Part shown: one piece after another, positions 1 to 4,932 of the stretch | How the letters are laid out: every line of letters starts with the position of its first letter | Numbering within the stretch: the first letter of the stretch is position 1 | Made by a program: the position numbers and the translations under genes | The notes under the pieces: model-generated | Database searches by the model: none | What the model was told of the DNA's origin: nothing | What the model saw: only the letters and a program-made list of their open reading frames with translations | NCBI GenBank assembly: GCA_030655675.1 | Contig: JAUSPM010000055.1 | Span: forward strand, 1-5,812 | Direction of reading: 5' to 3' | Length of the DNA: 5,812 nucleotides | Source of the DNA: Methanosarcinaceae archaeon | GTDB taxonomy: Archaea > Halobacteriota > Methanosarcinia > Methanosarcinales > Methanosarcinaceae

Positions 1-226
1 CTATATGGTCATCTATCTGGAAGATCTTTTCAATGGATTCAGCTTCGATCAGCCTGCTTGTAATTCTTTTATCAACCAGCAGTACTACTCCGTCTTTCGC
101 TTTCACTCCAACTGCTGTTGTGCCTCGCTTTACCGCTTCCCGGGCGTATTCTACTTGGAAAAGCCTGCCATCAGGACTAAAAACAGTAATTGCTCTGTCA
201 TATCCCATTTGTGGTGCCATTTGCAT
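1..226 (-). CDS. psmA: 20S proteasome alpha subunit, N-terminal part (runs off the window)
   Basis: Only the first 75 codons are present; the gene continues beyond position 1. The product forms the outer heptameric rings of the archaeal 20S proteasome, gates substrate entry and docks the PAN/AAA ATPase in the cytoplasm. The translation starts MQMAPQMGYDRAITVFSPDG and continues with RLFQVEYAREAVKRGTTAVG, the alpha-subunit signature (N-terminal H0 helix, YDRA gate motif, FQVEYA), followed by the strand VLLVDKRITSRL. The start is the ATG at 226-224. It is preceded by AGAGGAGA (237-244 in complement), a good Shine-Dalgarno, and the alpha-type N-terminus begins here. The gene lies 171 nt downstream of rnp2 on the same strand, the usual place in the archaeal exosome superoperon, but it is not overlapped like the genes before it. 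The gap allows a separate promoter. Identification is firm from the signature; only the rest of the gene is unseen. Confidence 0.96.
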   Translation of the reverse strand, partial: MQMAPQMGYDRAITVFSPDGRLFQVEYAREAVKRGTTAVGVKAKDGVVLLVDKRITSRLIEAESIEKIFQIDDHI

Positions 227-237
227 GCTAAATTCAT

Positions 238-244
238 CTCCTCT
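238..244 (-). promoter_or_regulatory. Ribosome binding site of psmA
   Basis: The complement reads AGAGGAG, a strong match to the archaeal anti-Shine-Dalgarno, 11 nt before the ATG at 226. It supports that ATG over the out-of-frame ATG at 237-235, which lies too close to it. Confidence 0.7.
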
Positions 245-287
245 AAATGTTAACTTTAATAAATCTAATATATGTGATATTGACTGG

Positions 288-323
288 GACTATATGATAT
301 GTAACGACTATATGATATGTGAC
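288..323. repeat. Tandem 18-bp direct repeat upstream of psmA
   Basis: Two abutting copies, 288-305 and 306-323, read GACTATATGATATGTAAC and GACTATATGATATGTGAC and differ at one base. A looser relative, TATATGTGATATTGAC, lies just before at 269-284. An inverted TATAGTC lies after, at 330-336, and can pair with the GACTATA of either copy. The block sits in the 171-nt gap between rnp2 and psmA, 62-97 nt before the psmA start codon. It therefore lies in the promoter or leader region of psmA. It may be an operator array or alternative hairpins in the leader; the sequence does not decide which. The repeat itself is directly visible. Confidence 0.85.
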
Positions 324-343
324 GTACAGTATAGTCTTTCCTC

Positions 344-351
344 ATTTATAT
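344..351 (-). promoter_or_regulatory. Possible TATA box for psmA
   Basis: The complement reads ATATAAAT within CACATATAAATG, just after the end of rnp2. If used, transcription would start near position 320, within the tandem repeats, and give a psmA leader of about 90 nt. A second AT-rich candidate (CATATATTAGATTTATTAAA, about 255-274) would give a much shorter leader. The choice between them is open. Confidence 0.3.
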
Positions 352-397
352 GTGATTGCTATGTTGTTCTCACTACAATATTTACCAATTCATATCT

Positions 398-748
398 TCA
401 AAGGGTAAATACTTCGATTCCTTCTAAATACTTTTCTGTTGCACCCGCAACAGTACCTGATATTCCGAGTATGTGCACAATAACCCTCTTGCCACCTATG
501 TGTGTAACAGTGGCAATAGCAGCGCGTGTCTGTTCGGTTTTGGTGTGCGCACACCGTATTATGCCTTTTGAATCTTCAAATGTAAGGATACGTATACCAC
601 ATTCACTTGAACCGACATCTCCAATAAGTGAACCAACACATGAGAACATCTCGCGCAATAGCTCTTCTCTTGTTACATCATGTTCACAGATAAGTTCAAA
701 AGCAAGATAGCGTTTTTTATCGCGTAATGTAGGTGGAAGGATCTTCAA
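398..748 (-). CDS. rnp2: RNase P protein component 2 (Pop5 homologue)
   Basis: A 116-residue protein subunit of archaeal ribonuclease P, which pairs with Rpp30 and assists the catalytic RNA in removing 5' leaders from pre-tRNA. It has the family N-terminus LPPTLRDKKRYLAFEL (residues 4-19) and the later block GIIRCAHTKTEQTRAA, then VTHIGGKRVIVHILGISGTV, as in archaeal Pop5 proteins with an RRM-like alpha/beta fold. Length is usual for the family. The start codon is TTG at 748-746. It overlaps the rnp3 stop as TTGA (4 nt) and is preceded by AGGTGA at 755-760 with 6 nt spacing. No in-frame ATG could replace it without losing the conserved N-terminus. It is cotranscribed with rnp3, its physical partner in the enzyme, so the overlap probably keeps the two subunits in step by translational coupling. 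The Pop5 assignment is confident. Confidence 0.93.
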   Translation of the reverse strand: MKILPPTLRDKKRYLAFELICEHDVTREELLREMFSCVGSLIGDVGSSECGIRILTFEDSKGIIRCAHTKTEQTRAAIATVTHIGGKRVIVHILGISGTVAGATEKYLEGIEVFTL

Positions 749-1488
749 TTTGACTCACCTGCCTTTTCCGTTTCATTATCGATATTATCTATACCTATAA
801 CTTCCACTCCTTCCCGAATAAATCCTGAATCTTGTCGGTTCCTTTCTATTATCTTTGCCGGAACAGTTGATATGGCTGCTACAGCTTCATCTTTGTCCAT
901 TCCGAACAGCCCTGCAAGTGCTATCATTTCTCTTGGTGCGCGGAGATCGAAATATGATACTGCATTGCTTGTAAGTATCATTGGCACATCAAATTTCCTT
1001 GCAATTTCAACATTTTTCCTGAAATGAGAAAGTGTAATCACTCTACGGCCGCCGCTACCTTTGAAAATTGCATCAAGATTGAATTCAATCGCGACATTAT
1101 TCTCACTTGCAGATTTTGCAAGAACATGGTTCAATCCGCTGTCTTTTGGTGTTATTGGGTGTGCCAATATGTCTACATTCCTGTTTTCTACAGCAGCACG
1201 ATTGATATCCTCATCTCCGCCATGGACGATAAGGATATCTACATTATTGCGGTATTTTCCAATGAGCCCATGAAGTTTAGAAGGATTATTTGATACAAGC
1301 TCAATGCCACTGAACACCTCTAAATTATTCGCTTCAAATCCTGATGGTTTGGATTCAGTATTGGAATGGTTAGTTATTGCAATTCCAGAATAGCCAAAAT
1401 GTTTTGCAAGAGCCGCTATTTCTGATGATGTATTTTTACCATCAGGTATGGAATGGACATTCAGGTCATAGAATTTTGGTTTAACCAA
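745..1488 (-). CDS. rnp3: RNase P protein component 3 (Rpp30 homologue)
   Basis: A 247-residue TIM-barrel subunit of archaeal RNase P, the partner of Pop5 in tRNA 5'-end maturation. The N-terminus FYDLNVHSIPDGKNTSSEIA (residues 6-25) is the PHP-like first strand of Rpp30. IAITNHSN, DILIVHGGDEDINRAA, VDILAHPI, VAIEFNL and MILTSNAVSYFDLRAPREM follow in the order of the barrel strands. Only remnants of the PHP metal site remain (NVH instead of HxH), consistent with a structural rather than hydrolytic role. The start is TTG at 1488-1486, supported by GGAGG at 1495-1499 with 6 nt spacing, and it overlaps the end of the upstream gene by 8 nt. The C-terminal 25 residues are polar and probably flexible. 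It is third in the rpl15e operon and overlaps rnp2 by 4 nt. Confidence 0.93.
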   Translation of the reverse strand: MVKPKFYDLNVHSIPDGKNTSSEIAALAKHFGYSGIAITNHSNTESKPSGFEANNLEVFSGIELVSNNPSKLHGLIGKYRNNVDILIVHGGDEDINRAAVENRNVDILAHPITPKDSGLNHVLAKSASENNVAIEFNLDAIFKGSGGRRVITLSHFRKNVEIARKFDVPMILTSNAVSYFDLRAPREMIALAGLFGMDKDEAVAAISTVPAKIIERNRQDSGFIREGVEVIGIDNIDNETEKAGESN

Positions 1489-1942
1489 ACAATTCCTCCA
1501 CGATATTTCCGGCTTGTTCCCGATTTTGTGGATATGTGGCGATCTTGACTTTTACTGTGATCGCATCTGATGAAGAAGAAAGTTTCACTTTATTCAGATA
1601 AGCTGCCTGCTTATCGAGTCTGAAATGAAACATTTGGTCATCATCCAGACGATCCGGCATCTCACTGCGAAGTAATTCTACATCCTCAGGATGCATATTC
1701 TGCCGAACAAACTTTACAAATGCAAGGCAATCCTGCTTACGTGTGATATTAGCACTTAATATTGAGATCGGATTTTTATAGTACCCATCAATATTTGTGA
1801 TCTCAACGATATCGTCAGTATTTCCGTCTCTGATCTTAGATTTAGAAATGGAATTCAGTAAAAAAAAATCCAGGGCACTTCTGACCCTGGATTTATCTTC
1901 TGTTGAGTGTGCATTTACACGTAAAATTATATGGTGTATCAC
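1481..1942 (-). CDS. COG1325/PF01877-type RNA-binding protein (exosome-operon protein)
   Basis: A 153-residue protein that matches the conserved archaeal protein found between L15e and Rpp30 in the exosome superoperon, described as a predicted RNA-binding protein (COG1325, PF01877). The start MIHHIILRVNAHSTEDKSRV resembles the family's opening strand (hxxhxhrv-h-TEd). DGYYKNPISILSANITRKQD and a C-terminal beta segment DAITVKVKIATYPQN are also visible. Its molecular role is not established; the context suggests RNA processing. The start is GTG at 1942-1940, overlapping the rpl15e stop as GTGA (4 nt). The only Shine-Dalgarno is AGAGG (1946-1950), just 3 nt away, so reinitiation after rpl15e is likely. 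The next gene, rnp3, overlaps its end by 8 nt. Family call rests on motif memory plus gene order; no catalytic residues are recognised. Confidence 0.85.
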   Translation of the reverse strand: MIHHIILRVNAHSTEDKSRVRSALDFFLLNSISKSKIRDGNTDDIVEITNIDGYYKNPISILSANITRKQDCLAFVKFVRQNMHPEDVELLRSEMPDRLDDDQMFHFRLDKQAAYLNKVKLSSSSDAITVKVKIATYPQNREQAGNIVEELFG

Positions 1943-2529
1943 TTGCCTCTATTCTGGTTTGATCTGAGACTTGGTCGGGTCTTTTCAGTACCTTTTCCAC
2001 GTTTCAACATACCTCTGCCCTTCTTACCTGCACTAGTCTTTCCACGGAATGCACGTCCCTTTTCAGTGTTTGCACAGATCCAGTTAAGGTTCTTATCGCT
2101 CTTGATCACAGGATGACTTGGGTCTACAAGAATTACTTCATACCATCTGGATTTACCATCTTCGCCCACCCAGTATGAATTCAGAACTTCCATATTAGGA
2201 TATTTTCTGGATGCGCGTTCTTCAGACATTCTCTGGATGCTCATTCCAGTGGTCATCTTGTTCTTACCCATACGCTGGGTACGTCGTCCACGGACGTATC
2301 TTGATTTTCTCATTCCACCGCGGCGAACTTTTGTACGCACGACAATGATGCCCTGCTTTGCCTTGTAACCAAGTGTACGTGCACGGTCAATACGTGTTGG
2401 GCGTCTTATACGTGTGACGGAGCCTTCTTTTCTCCATTCCTGAAGTCTTTCCCATCTAAGGTCACGCACGTAAGTCTCATCTGGCTTTTTCCATGCGTCT
2501 CTGATATATCCATAAAAAGATTTAGACAA
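1939..2529 (-). CDS. rpl15e: Large ribosomal subunit protein eL15 (L15e)
   Basis: A 196-residue, strongly basic protein of the 50S subunit, of the type shared by archaea and eukaryotes and absent from bacteria. The opening MSKSFYGYIRDAWKKPDETY, then RLQEWRKEGSVTRIRRPTRI and RARTLGYKAKQGIIVVRTKV, is the classic L15e N-terminal half. VLNSYWVGEDGKSRWYEVIL and DPSHPVIKSDKNLNWI follow, with a Lys/Arg/Gly-rich tail (about residues 155-196) that binds 23S rRNA. Full length for the family. The start codon is TTG at 2529-2527 with AGGTGA at 2536-2541 (6 nt spacing). No upstream ATG is in frame before a stop, and the next in-frame Met is at residue 73, far inside the conserved region. It is the first gene of the operon and is divergent from the 41-aa/SAMP pair. 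Confidence 0.96.
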   Translation of the reverse strand: MSKSFYGYIRDAWKKPDETYVRDLRWERLQEWRKEGSVTRIRRPTRIDRARTLGYKAKQGIIVVRTKVRRGGMRKSRYVRGRRTQRMGKNKMTTGMSIQRMSEERASRKYPNMEVLNSYWVGEDGKSRWYEVILVDPSHPVIKSDKNLNWICANTEKGRAFRGKTSAGKKGRGMLKRGKGTEKTRPSLRSNQNRGK

Positions 2530-2535
2530 TTTGTT

Positions 2536-2541
2536 TCACCT
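2536..2541 (-). promoter_or_regulatory. Ribosome binding site fixing the TTG start of rpl15e
   Basis: The complement reads AGGTGA, 6 nt before the TTG start. The same hexamer at the same distance precedes the TTG of rnp2 (755-760). The match supports TTG as the true start although the gene is first in its operon and has no ATG. Confidence 0.75.
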
Positions 2542-2596
2542 ATGTTTCATTTTAGTTTCACGGTTCAGCTTTTTGATATTAAAAGCCACATTCCTA

Positions 2597-2611
2597 CGGG
2601 ATTTTATCCCG
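2597..2611 (-). promoter_or_regulatory. Perfect inverted repeat in the rpl15e leader
   Basis: CGGGAT-TTT-ATCCCG is a perfect 6-bp stem with a 3-nt loop, lying 68-82 nt before the rpl15e start codon on the transcribed side. If the TATA-like element at 2641-2646 is used, the hairpin would sit close to the 5' end of the operon mRNA. It could be a structured leader element or a DNA operator. No further conserved structure is visible. Confidence 0.5.
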
Positions 2612-2640
2612 ATAATGAAACTTGGCAGATTAATCACTTG

Positions 2641-2646
2641 ATATAA
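2641..2646. promoter_or_regulatory. TATA-like element between rpl15e and the divergent small gene
   Basis: The sequence GATATAAC reads TTATAT on the complement, within CTTTAAGTTATATCAAG. Used leftwards it would start the rpl15e operon near 2615, giving a leader of about 87 nt. The same AT core could in principle also face right. No sharper TATA box is seen in the 213-bp divergent gap, so this is a tentative call. Confidence 0.35.
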
Positions 2647-2730
2647 CTTAAAGGTTTGTATGGATTCTGTTATGATCGATCGAAGATCAATCCCGAAAAC
2701 GTTAATAATCATAGTGACTGATAAATTAAT

Positions 2731-2737
2731 GAGGTGA
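2731..2737 (+). promoter_or_regulatory. Ribosome binding site of the 41-aa gene
   Basis: GAGGTGA, 5 nt before the ATG at 2743. This strong match is the main evidence that the very short frame is translated. Confidence 0.75.
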
Positions 2738-2742
2738 ATCAA

Positions 2743-2868
2743 ATGTCAAAGTTTCATAAGCGAGAAATTGAGCGAAAAGGAGCCAAAAAACATGAGGGAT
2801 TGGAGGATAAACTGATTAAAGATAACCTCGAGGATCTAAAAGGAGAAGGCGGTGAAATTTTAGATTGA
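2743..2868 (+). CDS. Small highly charged protein, 41 aa, coupled to the SAMP gene
   Basis: An unrecognised gene reading MSKFHKREIERKGAKKHEGL, then EDKLIKDNLEDLKGEGGEIL and a final Asp. It starts at ATG 2743 after a near-perfect Shine-Dalgarno GAGGTGA (2731-2737, 5 nt spacing), better than most sites in the window, and ends with TGA at 2866-2868. That stop overlaps the TTG start of the ubiquitin-like gene by 4 nt (TTGA), so both are almost surely one transcript. More than half of the residues are Lys, Arg, His, Glu or Asp. There is no membrane segment, Cys or signal peptide, and the pattern suggests a short amphipathic helix or a disordered chain. It could be a partner or target of the ubiquitin-like protein, or a translated leader that drives its translation. 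Function unknown; reality as a gene is supported by the ribosome binding site and the coupling. Confidence 0.75.
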   Translation: MSKFHKREIERKGAKKHEGLEDKLIKDNLEDLKGEGGEILD

Positions 2869-3077
2869 GCATCAAGGTGAATATAAAAGTACTCGCAGGT
2901 GGCACTTCTGAACAAATAATTGAAGTTGAGGAAAATACTACCTACGAATGTTTACTGGACGATCTAGAAATAAATCAAGAAACTGTAATTGTATTGAAAG
3001 ATGGACAAGCCGTTCCACTCGATGGAACGGTTACTTCCAGCGATATAACTATTTTAAAAATAGTATCGGGTGGATAA
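2865..3077 (+). CDS. Ubiquitin-like small archaeal modifier / MoaD-ThiS family protein
   Basis: A 70-residue beta-grasp protein that opens MSIKVNIKVLAGG, has the middle segment CLLDDLEINQETVIVLKDGQ, and ends DITILKIVSGG. Length, the strand pattern, the 'VIVLKDGQAVPLD' core and the exposed C-terminal Gly-Gly match the SAMP/MoaD/ThiS/Urm1 group. In that group the C-terminal Gly is adenylated by an E1-like (UbaA/MoeB) enzyme, then forms an isopeptide bond on target proteins or a thiocarboxylate for tRNA thiolation or molybdopterin synthesis. Which of these applies here cannot be read from sequence. It starts with TTG at 2865, overlapping the 41-aa gene (TTGA), with GGTGA at 2851-2855; a GTG at 2877 is a less likely alternative. 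It is encoded back to back with the L15e-RNase P-proteasome cluster, which fits a link to protein turnover or RNA modification. No E1 gene is in the window. Confidence 0.85.
   Translation: MSIKVNIKVLAGGTSEQIIEVEENTTYECLLDDLEINQETVIVLKDGQAVPLDGTVTSSDITILKIVSGG
3010..3030 (+). repeat. Perfect 8-bp hairpin inside the ubiquitin-like gene
   Basis: CCGTTCCA-CTCGA-TGGAACGG, stem 3010-3017 with 3023-3030, loop of 5 nt. It can be lengthened by G3009-T3031 (wobble in RNA) and A3008-T3032. It lies within codons for Ala-Val-Pro-Leu-Asp-Gly-Thr-Val near the 3' end of the gene and is a GC-rich island in AT-rich DNA. It may slow translation, stabilise the 3' end of the mRNA, or be chance imposed by the code. 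Confidence 0.6.
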
Positions 3078-3113
3078 ATTATATATTAACATATTCACCC
3101 TATATTGTATGAA

Positions 3114-3134
3114 AATCTGTCCTTCAGTCAGATT
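3114..3134. terminator. Weak inverted repeat between convergent genes
   Basis: AATCTG (3114-3119) and CAGATT (3129-3134) form a 6-bp stem with a 9-nt loop in the 59-bp gap between the ubiquitin-like gene and the convergent regulator gene. Only a short T-run follows on the minus strand and none on the plus strand, so a shared terminator is possible but not well supported. Confidence 0.25.
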
Positions 3135-3136
3135 GT

Positions 3137-3517
3137 CTAAACTAATTTGCTGATGTTTTTTAGTTTATCAATTGCTTTCATTGTTATCTGTGTTTCTTCA
3201 AGGATCCTGTTCTCATAATGTTGTACGATCTTATCAACAGGTGCTGACAATGAATATATCTTTGTGGGTCTCCCTTTACCAGCTGTTTTCTTATCATGTA
3301 CATCAACCCAGGTATTCTTGGACATGTATCGCATAGCAACACTTACTTCCGGTTGCCGTAAGCCCGTACTCATTTCAATTTCCTGTGATGATGCCTCTGG
3401 AACATTTGTGAGGTATGTCAATGTAGTTGCAACATTTCGTGACATTCCCAAATCTTTCAGCGCGTCTATGAATCGCTTATCGTATTCATCTAATATTTTT
3501 AGTTCAAATCCTTTCAT
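3137..3517 (-). CDS. Small winged-helix transcriptional regulator (archaeal, TrmB/ArsR-like)
   Basis: A 126-residue DNA-binding protein. A helical N-terminus precedes VATTLTYLTNVPEASSQEIE, the recognition-helix region TGLRQPEVSVAMRYMSKNTW (residues about 51-70) and a basic wing GKGRPTKIYSLS. A C-terminal amphipathic helix (about 95-122) is suited to dimerisation. The segment 'GLRQPEVS.AMRYL..N.W' followed by 'KGRP.K.Y' is typical of a group of short methanogen and Archaeoglobus regulators (I recall COG4738). A relation to the archaellum regulator EarA of Methanococcus is possible but only a guess. No metal-binding cysteines are visible. The ATG at 3517-3515 is preceded by AAGGGG (3524-3529 in complement), a moderate ribosome binding site. 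The gene stands alone: convergent to the ubiquitin-like gene and 144 nt downstream of the DUF2117 gene. An inverted repeat in its upstream region (3548-3574) could be its own operator. Confidence 0.8.
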   Translation of the reverse strand: MKGFELKILDEYDKRFIDALKDLGMSRNVATTLTYLTNVPEASSQEIEMSTGLRQPEVSVAMRYMSKNTWVDVHDKKTAGKGRPTKIYSLSAPVDKIVQHYENRILEETQITMKAIDKLKNISKLV

Positions 3518-3547
3518 AATAACCCCTTTTCAATATTTTATTCTTAT

Positions 3548-3574
3548 TAGGTTCTCCAAATTAACCCTAACCTA
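3548..3574. promoter_or_regulatory. Inverted repeat upstream of the regulator, possible operator
   Basis: TAGGTT (3548-3553) and AACCTA (3569-3574) are perfect inverted hexamers separated by 15 bp, centred about 44 nt before the regulator ATG. The spacing, about two helical turns between centres, is suitable for a dimeric winged-helix protein. Autoregulation is inference; no second copy was found before other genes in the window. Confidence 0.4.
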
Positions 3575-3639
3575 TTACATTTTAGTCTATTATATTATTT
3601 AGATATATCTATTGCATATATATTTTCTTTGATTGTTAT

Positions 3640-3654
3640 TTAATTAAAAATTAA
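3640..3654 (-). terminator. T-rich inverted repeat after the DUF2117 gene
   Basis: TTAATT-AAA-AATTAA lies 8-22 nt past the stop of the DUF2117 gene. On that gene's strand it reads TTAATTTTTAATTAA, including a run of five T. T-runs are the main signal for archaeal termination, so this is the likely terminator. It is AT-only, and such repeats occur easily by chance in this gap. Confidence 0.4.
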
Positions 3655-3661
3655 TATAATG

Positions 3662-4801
3662 TCAATAATGTACAAACGATATGATCGAATCACCTGCAAT
3701 TTTAATTATTTTTCTCTTAAGTATTTTGAAAGTATCGAACGATGCGGTATTCTTTCCACCAAACAGTTCTTCAATGATATGCCTGCCTACAATATCATCA
3801 TGTCCTGACCTAAGACGCAGAATGATAGAACCGGGATAGATATGCGTATTCTGTGATAAGCCATCAAAGTCGCCATCAGTGATGCCAATAATAGGAATAC
3901 CAAGTCTGTAGAGAATATCGCCTGCAATTGATGTGGTGTCATCACCCACAGTGACCGCAAATTGTGCCCCATCAGCCAGTTCAAAGCAATATTCTGCCGC
4001 ATGGTCGATCATAACTACTTTGCCGCATGTGCTTGAACCTGAGTCTATACTGCTTTCAATATTTCTTCCGATACGTGGTGTAAAATCACTCCTGCGTAAT
4101 GAACCGCTCTTGACCCAGGCAGATTTTATGTCGATTGGAACTTTGTTCTCATAATTATGAAGTTTTTCAATCCCGTGTTCTTTTACGGTGCCGCCTTCAA
4201 TTGATGTCACAAACCCGTTTTCAACCACGATCCCAATGTTTTCCGTCTCCGCTTTGCCAATAACAACACCGTTTACGAGTATATTCTCACCCATATGCAC
4301 ACCAGATATTTTTCGTATGGTGCGCTGCCCATCAGTTTCGATCTGCATTGGTTTGATAGTGAACATGGATCGTTCGGACATTTTCATATCCAATACAGAT
4401 GACATTTTAATAGCATGTGTGGATGCACTTGTATTCCATGAAATTATCTCACCATCCGGGCATCCGGGTCTTTCTATATGTACAAGCGGTTTGTTGTCCA
4501 TATCCTGAAGGTTAGATATTACAATATTTCCAAATGCACGTCCTGTTTCAGTAGTCTTGCCATGATTGAGCAGAAAGACTACATCACTTGTCGCGGATAG
4601 TGCGCCAATACTCTCACTTGGTTTTAAGCGTTGACTTGTGTCGATTAGATTTTCCAGACCAGCATCGATAACTGCCGTTCTTCCCATTGTGCCGCCAAGT
4701 CTGGCACAGACTTCACCTTCAGCGGACAAAATATCTATAATCGCCTTTGCTTGTCCCGAATCAATTACTTCAGGCCCATGTATAACTACACCTATTTTCA
4801 T
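3662..4801 (-). CDS. DUF2117 family archaeal protein of unknown function
   Basis: A 379-residue soluble protein from the ATG at 4801-4799. The N-terminal block MKIGVVIHGPEVIDSGQAKA, then EVCARLGGTMGRTAVIDAGL and SDVVFLLNHGKTTETGRAFG, is what I recognise as DUF2117 (PF09890), an archaeal family without assigned activity. A middle part (about residues 160-215) has a small beta domain with NGVVIGKAETENIGIVVENG. The C-terminal part (about 265-345) contains MIDHAAEYCFELADG, VTVGDDTTSIAGDILYRLGI and GITDGDFDGL, where the clustered Asp residues could bind a metal; a TOPRIM-like site is a guess. The frame is open for 27 codons upstream, but those overlap the TATA box, and the DUF2117 opening begins at MKIG. 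There is no Shine-Dalgarno; the TATA spacing indicates a leaderless mRNA. It is divergent from the larA-like gene, so a shared pathway is possible but unproven. Confidence 0.85.
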   Translation of the reverse strand: MKIGVVIHGPEVIDSGQAKAIIDILSAEGEVCARLGGTMGRTAVIDAGLENLIDTSQRLKPSESIGALSATSDVVFLLNHGKTTETGRAFGNIVISNLQDMDNKPLVHIERPGCPDGEIISWNTSASTHAIKMSSVLDMKMSERSMFTIKPMQIETDGQRTIRKISGVHMGENILVNGVVIGKAETENIGIVVENGFVTSIEGGTVKEHGIEKLHNYENKVPIDIKSAWVKSGSLRRSDFTPRIGRNIESSIDSGSSTCGKVVMIDHAAEYCFELADGAQFAVTVGDDTTSIAGDILYRLGIPIIGITDGDFDGLSQNTHIYPGSIILRLRSGHDDIVGRHIIEELFGGKNTASFDTFKILKRKIIKIAGDSIISFVHY

Positions 4802-4824
4802 CAGGTTTATTTTTATATGCGAGT

Positions 4825-4836
4825 CATTATATAATG
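4825..4836 (-). promoter_or_regulatory. Palindromic TATA box of the DUF2117 gene (leaderless promoter)
   Basis: CATTATATAATG is a perfect 12-bp palindrome with the TATA core TTATATAA, centred about 29-30 bp before the A of the ATG at 4801. An A/C-rich stretch (ACAAAC on the minus strand) stands where the TFB-recognition element is expected. At normal archaeal TATA-to-start spacing, transcription would begin 0-4 nt before the ATG. That agrees with the missing ribosome binding site. Confidence 0.65.
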
Positions 4837-4932
4837 TTTGTGGGGCAAATGTTAAAATAATGGGTAATAAATAATTATCCAACTATAAATATATATAATA
4901 CAGGGAAAACTTTCATTAAATATGGCGTGTGA

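Noticed and set aside
33..710. Long plus-strand reading frame of 225 codons
   Set aside because: It lies antisense to psmA and rnp2, both identified by conserved motifs, and its translation is low-complexity Ser/Thr/Cys-rich with no recognisable domain.
2536..2742. Minus-strand 68-codon frame upstream of rpl15e
   Set aside because: It spans the divergent promoter gap, has no ribosome binding site, and its stop falls in the rpl15e Shine-Dalgarno. It is most likely the untranslated leader and promoter.
4802..4882. 27-codon N-terminal extension of the DUF2117 gene
   Set aside because: The extension covers the palindromic TATA box, and the conserved family start is MKIGVVIHG at 4801. No promoter fits a longer form better.
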